Source of the DNA: Bifidobacterium bohemicum DSM 22767
Lineage (GTDB): Bacteria > Actinomycetota > Actinomycetes > Actinomycetales > Bifidobacteriaceae
Direction: 5' to 3'
DNA length: 64,000 bases
Assembly (NCBI RefSeq): GCF_000741525.1
Contig: NZ_JGYP01000002.1
Span: forward strand, 826,535 to 890,534
Shown here: one piece after another, positions 33,958 through 42,304 of the stretch
How the letters are laid out: each line of letters starts with the position of its first letter
How positions within the stretch are numbered: position 1 is the stretch's first letter
Notes under the pieces: model-generated
The model's input: only the letters and a program-made list of their open reading frames with translations
The model's database searches: none
What the model was told of the DNA's origin: nothing
Position numbers and translations under genes: made by a program

Positions 33958-36928
33958 CGGCGCCTTGGGACCTGTTTCCTCCTTGGCGATCTCTCAATAC
34001 GCCAAGGCCGTTTCCTGCTTGTTCTCGCACGACCGATGGCCGTCCTGCCCAGAAGGATGGCCCGACATAAGCACTCTTGACCGCAACGAAGGCCGGATTC
34101 GCACCATGTTCGCGAAACTCGGCAGCACCGTGGCCGCCGACGGCTCACCCAGACGGGTGAACAGGGACACCCTGAACCACATCATCGACGTCACCGCCAA
34201 GGAATTGGGGTTGGACGACGCGGCCTTACGCCGATCCCCCGTCCATGATGAAAAAGCCATGAGCATCGTTGACAAGGACTCCGTCAGTTGCCGGTTGATC
34301 ACCGGTGACAAAGGCAGCGAACCTTCTCTTATGGATTCATTCTATCTTTACGATTTGGAAAACCTGCACGGCATCAAGCTAAGGGAACCCGAGACGGCCG
34401 GCCATGACGCAGAGGCGTTTTCGGAGCCGCTGAAACGGTATCTTTCCGCGGCTCACCCCGAACGCTTCGACTTGTCGGAAGACCCTGAGGGCGCCGCACT
34501 TGATGAGCTGACCCGTCCCGATCGCACACCCGGCGGCCGCTGGCCGAGCAAAACGGACCAGTTCCAATCCGCGGCCCAGCAATTGGCGGTCAACCAGATA
34601 ACGGCGACGACGGAAACAGGAAAAGGTGATTGTCTGATGGGAGTCAACGGCCCTCCCGGAACAGGCAAAACGACCCTGCTCAAGGATGTCATCGCAGAAA
34701 TCATCGTCGCGCGCGCCAGACAACTGGTCCGCTTTAACCGCCCTGAGGATATATTCAAGGACAACGTCACCGAAGGGTCCTTGAATTACTGGACGCTGAA
34801 ACCGGCGGTAACCGGATACGAAATCGTGGTCGCCTCCAATAACAACAAAGCCGTGGAGAACATCAGTCAGGACCTGCCACTGACCCAATCGATAGCAGCC
34901 GAATGGCAGGCTTGGATTGACAATGCGTACGGAAAGGAGTCCGAGGATTACGCATTCCGCCAATTCGCCGAAACGCTCCTGGAATCCGATGACGATAAGG
35001 GGTCAGCCGCCGACAAGACAACCGACGGTTCGTCTTCGGCATGGGCCCTTCTGGCCGCAACCTTGGGCAACACGAGCAACAAGAGCAAGTTCATCGGCCC
35101 GTTCGAATCGCATTTCATCAAAGAGCACCTATCGGAAACGGGACACCAATCAGCGCACGGCAGTTGGATCACAGCCAAAAAGGCGTTCGAATCCGCGTCG
35201 CGCAAGGAGGCCGAACTTCGCAAACAGCGGGAGGAGGCTTTCAAGAGGGATCATGACCCCTCTGATTTGCTGCGCGAGGAACAGCTGCTCGAAAACCGCT
35301 TGGCACAAGTCCGGACATTACTGCGAGACAGGAATCGCGAATTGGACGTCAACCGGGGACAAGCCCAAAACCTGCAGAACCGATTCAACGAAAGCTGCTA
35401 CAGAGCCAACACCGCCATCAGCGCATCGCAGGAGGCCGACGCCGCCTATACGGCGCATCAGCAGTACTGGTCAACGCACTTTCTTAGGTCGATCATTCAT
35501 TTCAGGGAACGCGACAAAGAGGAAAAAGAAAAATACATAGCCCGGGAGCAGGCTCGGTCCAGGACGCAAAGCCTATGCAATATAGCAAATGCCGAACAAC
35601 GCGCCTTGGCGGATCTGCAAACGACGATAGTCGCGCAAACGGCGGAGAAGTCAAATCTGTCATACAATGAACGGGACCTCTCCGGACAGCTGGATGAAGT
35701 CAAAGCGAAGCTCGAGGACTATCGGAACCGTCCCAAACATGCATCCTCAATGAGCGACGAGCGCATCGCCTGGATGGACGAAGAATGGAACGCCGCCAGA
35801 ACCGAGCTGTTCATCGCTGCCCTGCGCCTCCACCAGCAATTGGTGATAGGCGCCGCCGGCCAATTCCGCGAGAACCTGACACTCGCCTCCAAAGTGATAC
35901 AGCGGCCAAGCCGTTTCAAGGAACAGGCACGACTGGCCGCTTGGCAATCACTGTTTTTAGTGGTTCCGGTAATCTCGTCGTCATTCGCTTCGATATCCAG
36001 AATGTTCGGGGGGCTAGGCAAGGAAAGCCTCGGATGGGCGATCATCGATGAAGCCGGCCAGGCAACGCCTCAATCCGCCGCAGGACTGCTGCAGCGAGTC
36101 CGACATGCCGTGGCGGTGGGCGACCCCATGCAGCTCGAACCGATCGACACCCTTCCCAACCAGATGCGTGAGCTGCTGGCCAAAACCCACAATATCCAGA
36201 TGGGGCTCGAATCACGCAACGTGCAGGAAATGGTGGACCATCAGACACGATACGGTCTGCAAGCCGGGCAATGGCTGGGAATGCCGCTGGTGGTGCACCG
36301 CAGATGCGACGAGCCGATGTTCTCGATCTGCAACGACATGGCCTATTCCGGACGCATGGTTCGAGCAGGATCCGAGCACACGCCTTGCCTGTATGCCGAA
36401 GGGGCCAAAAAATCGATTGAGATACCCCCGTCCCGTTGGTACGACGTCCCCGCAAAATCCGATAAGGTAAGCCTCGATAAATGGCGCCCCGCAGAAGGAC
36501 ATGAACTGTATACGAGGCTCAAGGACCTTATTGAAGGCGGCATCGCACCTGAGCAGATACTGGTGATAGCACCATTCAGAGTCGTGGCCAACAGGGTTCG
36601 GGACATCTTCAGGTCCGTCCTCAAGGAATCGGGCCGTTACAGCGACGGCAAGGCGGCCGAAATCGTCGCGAACCAGGCCGGGACAGTACATACCTGCCAG
36701 GGGCGTGAAGCCGACGTGGTGTTCCTTGTGATGGGCAGCGCACCCGGTGATGCGGGTTGCGGCTCCCGAAACTGGGTCAACTTCAGTCCGAATATGCTCA
36801 ATGTCGCGGTTTCACGCGCCAAACGACGCCTCTATGTCATCGGAGACATCAACGATTGGAAACAAGGCAAATACTCGGGGCAGATCGCCGACGTTCTACC
36901 GGTATACAGCGCACCCCCCACCCGGTAG
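33950..36928 (+). CDS. SF1 Upf1/DNA2-like helicase, main part
   Basis: This part is about 990 residues. Walker A NGPPGTGKTTLLKDV is at about 231-245. A long charged coiled coil fills about 395-590. Motif II IIDEAGQATPQSA is at about 697, motif III VGDPMQLEPI at about 722, motif V VHTCQGREADVVF at about 910, and motif VI NVAVSRAKRRLYVIGD at about 945. It is a nucleic-acid helicase of the Upf1/DNA2/NAM7 group. The annotated GTG 33950 overlaps the previous frame by eight bases and has no ribosome site, so a frameshift is likely. It lies behind tRNA-Lys and an amt scar, a setting common for acquired genes. A defence role is possible but unproven. Confidence 0.8.
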   Translation: MIDGALGPVSSLAISQYAKAVSCLFSHDRWPSCPEGWPDISTLDRNEGRIRTMFAKLGSTVAADGSPRRVNRDTLNHIIDVTAKELGLDDAALRRSPVHDEKAMSIVDKDSVSCRLITGDKGSEPSLMDSFYLYDLENLHGIKLREPETAGHDAEAFSEPLKRYLSAAHPERFDLSEDPEGAALDELTRPDRTPGGRWPSKTDQFQSAAQQLAVNQITATTETGKGDCLMGVNGPPGTGKTTLLKDVIAEIIVARARQLVRFNRPEDIFKDNVTEGSLNYWTLKPAVTGYEIVVASNNNKAVENISQDLPLTQSIAAEWQAWIDNAYGKESEDYAFRQFAETLLESDDDKGSAADKTTDGSSSAWALLAATLGNTSNKSKFIGPFESHFIKEHLSETGHQSAHGSWITAKKAFESASRKEAELRKQREEAFKRDHDPSDLLREEQLLENRLAQVRTLLRDRNRELDVNRGQAQNLQNRFNESCYRANTAISASQEADAAYTAHQQYWSTHFLRSIIHFRERDKEEKEKYIAREQARSRTQSLCNIANAEQRALADLQTTIVAQTAEKSNLSYNERDLSGQLDEVKAKLEDYRNRPKHASSMSDERIAWMDEEWNAARTELFIAALRLHQQLVIGAAGQFRENLTLASKVIQRPSRFKEQARLAAWQSLFLVVPVISSSFASISRMFGGLGKESLGWAIIDEAGQATPQSAAGLLQRVRHAVAVGDPMQLEPIDTLPNQMRELLAKTHNIQMGLESRNVQEMVDHQTRYGLQAGQWLGMPLVVHRRCDEPMFSICNDMAYSGRMVRAGSEHTPCLYAEGAKKSIEIPPSRWYDVPAKSDKVSLDKWRPAEGHELYTRLKDLIEGGIAPEQILVIAPFRVVANRVRDIFRSVLKESGRYSDGKAAEIVANQAGTVHTCQGREADVVFLVMGSAPGDAGCGSRNWVNFSPNMLNVAVSRAKRRLYVIGDINDWKQGKYSGQIADVLPVYSAPPTR

Positions 36929-36937
36929 TTCGGGTAC

Positions 36938-36970
36938 TTTCGGCCGGTTGCACGCCACAACCGGCCGAAA
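36938..36970. terminator. Hairpin downstream of the helicase gene
   Basis: TTTCGGCCGGTTG at 36938-36950 pairs perfectly with CAACCGGCCGAAA at 36958-36970 around a seven-base loop, ten bases after the helicase stop. No T run follows, so it may act as an mRNA 3' stabiliser or a weak terminator. Confidence 0.55.
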
Positions 36971-37181
36971 TACGGCATAAAAGCGGACGCCTCGACCCAC
37001 TGGATACGCACACCGACAAACGAAACGTCTCAATGACAGTACAAGGTTTCACTGAGTCGACTTTCATGGCATCGTGCCGAATTCAAACAACGGCCTGCCT
37101 GCAGTTGCCTCACGTAGCTCCGACGCCCCTGAGCGTCCATGCCTGGCCGTCGAGGACCGTGGCGGCACCCACGCTGCGAAA

Positions 37182-37553
37182 CTATTTCATAAGAATCGGG
37201 AAGCCGCCCGTCAACACGAATCCAAGAACGACCACGACTACGATAAGTACGATAGGCAGCCAGGCATCCACGGCCAGCACGGCATCCCTCTTCTTTCTGG
37301 CGAAGCCCATCTCAACCAAACCAATCGCAACAAGCGCCAGCACGATCTTGACGATCAACAGCACCGGATGCCGCAACGGTCCATGCATCAGGGACATCAC
37401 CGCCATCACAACGCCGCTGAGAATAATGAGCACGTAGCAGACACGCGCGATCATGACACAGATTTTGGCGCCTTTCTCAGGCCCAAACAACCCTACGGCC
37501 ACCGCAACGACCAATGCCACACCGACAATCAGATGCATCCAAGACCAAACCAC
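37182..37553 (-). CDS. Small membrane protein, DUF1516/YisL-like
   Basis: GTG 37553 has AGGGAG nine bases upstream and gives 123 residues. ATG 37574 is in frame but without a ribosome site. Four membrane helices are visible. Two stretches match YisL-type proteins: GAKICVMIARVCYVLIILSG and IGLVEMGFARKKR. The family has no established function. It faces the LacI gene divergently and may share the promoter region containing an eight-G run. Confidence 0.65.
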   Translation of the reverse strand: MVWSWMHLIVGVALVVAVAVGLFGPEKGAKICVMIARVCYVLIILSGVVMAVMSLMHGPLRHPVLLIVKIVLALVAIGLVEMGFARKKRDAVLAVDAWLPIVLIVVVVVLGFVLTGGFPILMK

Positions 37554-37689
37554 AATGCGCTCCCTCACAATCATTGTGTATACAACAAACCGTTTCCAGT
37601 ATATAACTCGTCGACCTCATTATCGGCATCTCTCGTTGTCGGCGTATTCTTGACTCTGACCGCGGTGCATACGCTCGTGAGCGATGAAC

Positions 37690-37697
37690 GGGGGGGG
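37690..37697. repeat. Run of eight G upstream of the LacI gene
   Basis: G8 lies 30 bases before the LacI start codon, in its probable leader or promoter. It is long enough to slip during replication. Confidence 0.8.
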
Positions 37698-37727
37698 TCA
37701 TCTCGCGCTCGGAGTATATACATAGGA

Positions 37728-38807
37728 ATGACCACCATCAAGGAAGTAGCCGAAAAGGCCGGAGCATCGGTCACCGCCGTCTCCCTGTCCCTCAACCATC
37801 GGGAGAACGGCCATGTGAAGAAGGAGGTCGCCCAGCGCATTCGCCGAACCGCGAAGGAACTGGGGTACCGCCCCAATCCGCTGGCGCGCTCGCTGAGGAC
37901 CAGCAGGACGCGCACCATCGGCTTCATCAGCGAGGAGATCGCCACCACTCCATACGCCGGCAAGATGATTCTCGGAGCGCAGGACGCCGCCAGTGAGCTG
38001 GGCTACATGATGCTGTTGGTCAACACCGACGGGAAGGGCAAGGAGACCGACGAGATCGCCGCCCTCAAGCGCTATGGGACCGACGGTTTCCTGTACGCCA
38101 AAATGTACGACAGGATATCGTCGGTGCCCGAAGACCTGACCGGATGCCCCACGGTATTGCTCGACGCAACGGACGGCCGCGGCAAAGACGGCGTACCCTT
38201 CATCGTTCCGGACGAAGTGGCCATCGGGTATGACGCGACGATGTATTTGATCCGCGCAGGTTGCAGGCGCATCGCCTACGTGGGCTGCTCCGAGCCCCTG
38301 ATCGCGGAGCCCCTGCGTCGCAAAGGATACGTAAACGCACTAAAGGATGCGGGGCTCGAGCACGACCCGTCGCTGTCGATCCAGGTGCTCAACAACCGAC
38401 CGGCCCTGAAGGCCGTCGAGCGCCTGTTCGACGATGCGCGCCCCGACGCATTCTTCTGTTTCAACGACGCGCGCGCCTGGTATGTTTACGAAGCGGCCGC
38501 ACGTCGGGGACTGACCGTCGGTCAAGACATTTCCGTGGTCGGAGTGGACAACAGCCGCATCATTTCCGAAACCTTCGACCCACGACCCACCACCATCGAA
38601 CTTCCGCATTATGAAATGGGGTATTGGGGCGCGCGCAAGCTGATCTCTATCATCGAGGGGCATCCGTTGAAACCCGCCGACACCACGAACACTCTTGCCG
38701 AAATGCCCCCGCTTGACGCCCCCTGCCCGGTGCGCATCCACTGCTCCATCGTTGAACGCGGTTCGGTCACGAAAAGGAAGAACGGCGGCACGGTCCACGA
38801 GGCGTAG
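37728..38807 (+). CDS. LacI family regulator of the fructoside/sucrose cluster
   Basis: ATG 37728 gives 359 residues. The helix-turn-helix is canonical (TIKEVAEKAGASVTAVSLSL) with hinge helix residues RPNPLARSLRTSR. A periplasmic-binding-protein-like effector domain follows, including VVGVDNSRIISE. The frame stays open for 218 codons upstream, but none of that looks coding. It directly precedes an MFS permease and a GH32 hydrolase and should repress them until sugar binds. Two palindromic operator-like sites lie in the following promoter region. Confidence 0.9.
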   Translation: MTTIKEVAEKAGASVTAVSLSLNHRENGHVKKEVAQRIRRTAKELGYRPNPLARSLRTSRTRTIGFISEEIATTPYAGKMILGAQDAASELGYMMLLVNTDGKGKETDEIAALKRYGTDGFLYAKMYDRISSVPEDLTGCPTVLLDATDGRGKDGVPFIVPDEVAIGYDATMYLIRAGCRRIAYVGCSEPLIAEPLRRKGYVNALKDAGLEHDPSLSIQVLNNRPALKAVERLFDDARPDAFFCFNDARAWYVYEAAARRGLTVGQDISVVGVDNSRIISETFDPRPTTIELPHYEMGYWGARKLISIIEGHPLKPADTTNTLAEMPPLDAPCPVRIHCSIVERGSVTKRKNGGTVHEA

Positions 38808-38910
38808 GCTCGTCCCGCACACGCGCAAGCCGCTACACTTTTTCCCTCACCATCCCCTCGAATTCGCCGGTTCCGGTTTACTCGGCCTAGCGAGGATGCA
38901 CGAAACGCCG

Positions 38911-38954
38911 GAATCGATTTACAAGTTGACGTGAAACGATTCCTGTAATATATT
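38911..38954 (+). promoter_or_regulatory. Promoter and LacI-type operators of the permease-GH32 operon
   Basis: TTGACG (38926-38931) and TATATT (38949-38954) are separated by 17 bases. The spacer contains GAAACGATTC (38933-38942), a LacI/GalR-style near-palindrome with a central CG. The perfect palindrome AATCGATT lies just upstream at 38912-38919. A repressor at the spacer site would block RNA polymerase. Confidence 0.65.
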
Positions 38955-39057
38955 TCTTACCAAGGTTCCTGATTCGGGCGATGCCGCAAAATCAACAGGA
39001 ACCGTAGTCGAAATGATGCCGCGCGGCAGCGGCACCACCGAGAGAAAGCTGGCTATA

Positions 39058-40389
39058 ATGGCGATTTCAGGCGCCAAGACATATCGGAATCCTTCGTATC
39101 TGCAAAGCTCGACCGGTATCTTCATGTTCTTCTGCTCATGGGGAATCTGGTGGTCCTTCTTCTCGATCTGGCTCACCAGCCCCGCGCCGAAAGGTCTGGG
39201 GATGACGGCCGCGCAACAAGGCCAGATCTATTCCATCAATTCCCTTGCCACCCTGTTCATTATGTTCTTCTACGGCCTCATCCAGGACAACCTCGGCATC
39301 AAACGCCGTCTGGTGATCGTGGTCTCATGCATCGCCGCATGCGTTGGTCCCTTCGCACAGTTCATCTACAAGCCGCTGCTGCTGGCCGGCGGCACGACCA
39401 AATTCATCGGAGTTCTGGTCGGCTCGATCGTGCTGTCCGCCGGTTTCATGGCCGGCTGCTCGCTTGTCGAGGCGCTCACCGAACGCTATAGCCGTCACTT
39501 CGGATTCGAGTATGGCCAATCCCGCGCATGGGGCTCCTTCGGCTATGCCGTCGTCGCTCTGATTGCCGGACCGCTGTTCAACATCGACATGCGCTGGAAC
39601 TTCTGGCTCGGCTCCCTGTTCGGCATCGGCATGCTGTGCGTCTATCTGTTCTGGCGTCCGGCCGAGCAGAAGGAGGAGCTGAACAAGGAGGCCGACCCGA
39701 ACGCGCCACGCACCAACCCGACGACCAAGGAGATGATCGCCGTGCTCGGCATGGGGTCGCTCTGGGCGTTGATCATCTTCATGCTTTTCACGAACACGTT
39801 CTACACGGTCTTCGACCAGCAGATGTTCCCGAGCTATTACAAGAGCCTCTTCGCCACTCCCGCCCAAGGCGCAGAATGGTATTCCATCCTCAACGCGGCC
39901 GAAGTGTTCTGCGAATCGGCGATGATGGGCATCGTCCCGATCATCATGGACCACATCGGGGTGCGCAACGCCTTGCTGCTCGGTGCCGTGACCATGTTTC
40001 TGCGCATCGGCCTGTGCGGCGTCTTCCACGACCCGGTGACGATCTCCGTGGTCAAGATGTTCCATGCCATCGAGACCCCACTCTTCTGCCTGCCGGCATT
40101 CCGTTACTTCACACTGCATTATGATACGAAGCTTTCTGCCACGCTGTACATGGTCGGCTTCCAGATCGCCTCGCAGGTCGGGCAGGTGATCATGTCCACA
40201 CCGCTGGGCATGCTGCGCGACAGCCTCGGCCCACGCAAGACCTTCTTCACTATCTCCGGCATCGTGCTTCTTGCACTGGTCTACGGGTTCTTCGTCATCA
40301 AGAAGGACGACCAGCAGGTAGGAGGCGACCCGTTCATACGAGTCAAGGACCGGAAGGCCGGAGCCACGCAAGCCCAGGTCTCGGCCTGA
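39058..40389 (+). CDS. Oligosaccharide:H+ symporter-type MFS permease (sucrose/fructoside)
   Basis: ATG 39058 gives 443 residues with twelve expected helices. ATG 39013 is in frame but adds a hydrophilic tail not typical of the family. The start TYRNPSYLQSSTGIFMFFCS and then CSWGIWWSFFSIWLT is the LacY-family (OHS) signature region seen in bifidobacterial sucrose permeases. It imports a beta-fructoside that the next gene hydrolyses, 41 bases downstream. The exact substrate (sucrose or short fructo-oligosaccharides) is inference. Confidence 0.87.
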   Translation: MAISGAKTYRNPSYLQSSTGIFMFFCSWGIWWSFFSIWLTSPAPKGLGMTAAQQGQIYSINSLATLFIMFFYGLIQDNLGIKRRLVIVVSCIAACVGPFAQFIYKPLLLAGGTTKFIGVLVGSIVLSAGFMAGCSLVEALTERYSRHFGFEYGQSRAWGSFGYAVVALIAGPLFNIDMRWNFWLGSLFGIGMLCVYLFWRPAEQKEELNKEADPNAPRTNPTTKEMIAVLGMGSLWALIIFMLFTNTFYTVFDQQMFPSYYKSLFATPAQGAEWYSILNAAEVFCESAMMGIVPIIMDHIGVRNALLLGAVTMFLRIGLCGVFHDPVTISVVKMFHAIETPLFCLPAFRYFTLHYDTKLSATLYMVGFQIASQVGQVIMSTPLGMLRDSLGPRKTFFTISGIVLLALVYGFFVIKKDDQQVGGDPFIRVKDRKAGATQAQVSA

Positions 40390-40430
40390 CGGCGCCCGTT
40401 CCGTAATCATCCCAAGGAAGGCAATCAACG

Positions 40431-41975
40431 ATGACCACATATCCCGTCTACTCCCCGATCCGCAACCACGCCGAAGAACTGGCCAAGGCGGAAGCCGGGG
40501 TCGATCAGCTCGACCTTGAACGCGTGGACCGCTGGTACCCCAAGTTCCACATCGCCTCCAACGGCGGCTGGATCAACGACCCGAACGGACTGTGCCGCTA
40601 TAAGGGCCGCTGGCATGTCTATTATCAGCTGCATCCCTACGGAACGCAGTGGGGACCGATGCATTGGGGTCATGTCTCCAGCGCCGACATGGTCTCCTGG
40701 CGCCGCGACCCGATCGCGATGGCGCCCAGCCTCGAAGAGGACAAGGACGGCGTCTTCTCCGGCTCGGCCGTGGTGGACGACCAAGGCAAACTCAGGTTCT
40801 ATTACACCGGCCACCGCTGGAACAACGGCAGAAACGACGCCGATGGGCAGTGGCAGGTGCAGATGCTCGCGGACGCGATCGACGACGACGCGATCAAACT
40901 CGAAAAACGCGGTATGGTCATCGACTGCCCGCGCGAGAAGGTCGATTCGCACTTCCGCGATCCGAAGGTATGGAAGCAGGATGGCGTCTGGCACCTCATC
41001 CACGGCGTCTCCACGGCCGACCACCGAGGCCAGATCTGGGACTACACCTCCAAGGACATGGTCAACTGGACGTTCCAGAACGTCCTGTTCGACGATCCCA
41101 ACCCGGATGTCTTCATGCTCGAATGCCCCGATTTCTTCCCTCTGAAGGACAAGAACGGGGACACCAAGTGGGTCATCGTCTTTTCCGCGATGGGCTCGAA
41201 GGCCAAGGGCTACATGAACCGCAACGAGAACAATGCCGGCTACATGATCGGCACTTGGAAGCCCGGGGAGGCGTTCAAACCCGAAACCGAGTTCCGCCTC
41301 TTGGACTGCGGCGCCAACTACTACGCCCCGCAGTCGTTCGAGGCCGACGGCCGCCGCATCATGTACGGCTGGATGAGCCCGTTTTCCGAGAACGCTCCGA
41401 TGCAATCCGACGGCTGGTGCGGCCAGATGACCCTGCCTCGCGAATGCTACCTCGGTGAGGATGACGACCTGCACACCGTTCCGGTGCCGGAAATCGACAA
41501 GCTGCGCATCAACACGTTCGAGCACGTCGCCCGCCCCATCGAGGCCAACGAGGAGACCCTGATCGATGAGGACGCCGAAGCCGTGGAAATCGAGCTAAAC
41601 ATCGATTTGAAGGACACCACCGCCGAGCGCGCCGGGCTGAAGGTCCATGCCACGCCGGACGGTTCCTGCACCTATGTGGCCTACGACGCGCAGGCCGCCA
41701 CCGTCGTGGTCGACCGTCTGGCGGCGGCACGCGGTGACCGCGGCTATCGCGCCGCCAGGCTGACCGACGAGGAGCTGTCCGCCGACGAGTTGAAACTGCG
41801 CGTCTACGTCGATCGCGGCTCCGTCGAGGTCTACGTCAACGACGGTCGGCACGTGCTGAGCTCCTACAGCTACCCGTCCGAAGGAAAGCGCGCCGTAAAG
41901 CTTTCCGCAGAATCGGGCGTACTCGCCGTCAACAAGCTCACCCTGCACGACATGAAGAGCATCGGGCTCGAATAA
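40431..41975 (+). CDS. GH32 beta-fructofuranosidase
   Basis: This 514-residue cytoplasmic enzyme has no signal peptide. A five-bladed propeller holds the catalytic Asp in GGWINDPNGL near residue 47, the stabilising Asp in FRDPKVW near 180, and the acid/base Glu in LECPDFFP near 230. A C-terminal beta-sandwich starts near 385 (DRGSVEVYVNDG is typical). It cleaves terminal fructose from sucrose or fructo-oligosaccharides brought in by the permease upstream, feeding the fructose-6-phosphate shunt. AAGGAAGG precedes ATG 40431. Confidence 0.95.
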   Translation: MTTYPVYSPIRNHAEELAKAEAGVDQLDLERVDRWYPKFHIASNGGWINDPNGLCRYKGRWHVYYQLHPYGTQWGPMHWGHVSSADMVSWRRDPIAMAPSLEEDKDGVFSGSAVVDDQGKLRFYYTGHRWNNGRNDADGQWQVQMLADAIDDDAIKLEKRGMVIDCPREKVDSHFRDPKVWKQDGVWHLIHGVSTADHRGQIWDYTSKDMVNWTFQNVLFDDPNPDVFMLECPDFFPLKDKNGDTKWVIVFSAMGSKAKGYMNRNENNAGYMIGTWKPGEAFKPETEFRLLDCGANYYAPQSFEADGRRIMYGWMSPFSENAPMQSDGWCGQMTLPRECYLGEDDDLHTVPVPEIDKLRINTFEHVARPIEANEETLIDEDAEAVEIELNIDLKDTTAERAGLKVHATPDGSCTYVAYDAQAATVVVDRLAAARGDRGYRAARLTDEELSADELKLRVYVDRGSVEVYVNDGRHVLSSYSYPSEGKRAVKLSAESGVLAVNKLTLHDMKSIGLE

Positions 41976-42304
41976 TCCGGCAGGTTTATTTATGCGGGTC
42001 CTGATGGCCGGTCGCGCCATTCGGACCCGCTTGCATGGGCAGGTATTCCGATCGGGCAACCCGAAAGGCATAACCATACCGAACGGGAAATGCCCCTGAC
42101 AATCATGTCATGAGACACTCTTATCAGAAAAACCGCTTACATGAACTCGGTGATGGAGGCTTCCCCTTCATCGAACCTTTTGGACAATCCCGCCAGCAGT
42201 GACGACAACGGATCAGGCCGGGCACAACGACCGGTCAAAACATAAACGGGGCGGATCGCACAGACTGCGAATCCGCCCCGCCGAACATGGGGTTCATGGT
42301 TCAC
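41976..42304. other. Intergenic region between convergent GH32 and MFS genes
   Basis: About 330 bases with no gene seen. It ends in the hairpin listed at 42248-42276. Confidence 0.5.
42248..42276. terminator. Hairpin between convergent operons
   Basis: GGGGCGGATCGCA pairs with TGCGAATCCGCCCC (one bulged base) around a short loop. On the minus strand it is followed by a T-rich stretch, so it can end the MFS transcript. It may also stop readthrough from GH32. Confidence 0.6.

Noticed and set aside
36900..37600. Second attachment site matching the tRNA-Lys 3' end
   Set aside because: I looked for a repeat of the T-arm and acceptor end after the helicase and found none, so integration by a tRNA-targeting integrase is not supported directly.
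37074..37727. 218 open codons in frame upstream of the LacI helix-turn-helix
   Set aside because: The translated stretch is Pro/Thr/His-rich without protein character and overlaps the opposite-strand DUF1516-like gene. LacI proteins start right at the helix-turn-helix.
40425..41525. A long minus-strand frame opposite GH32
   Set aside because: Antisense shadow. The plus strand encodes all three GH32 catalytic motifs.
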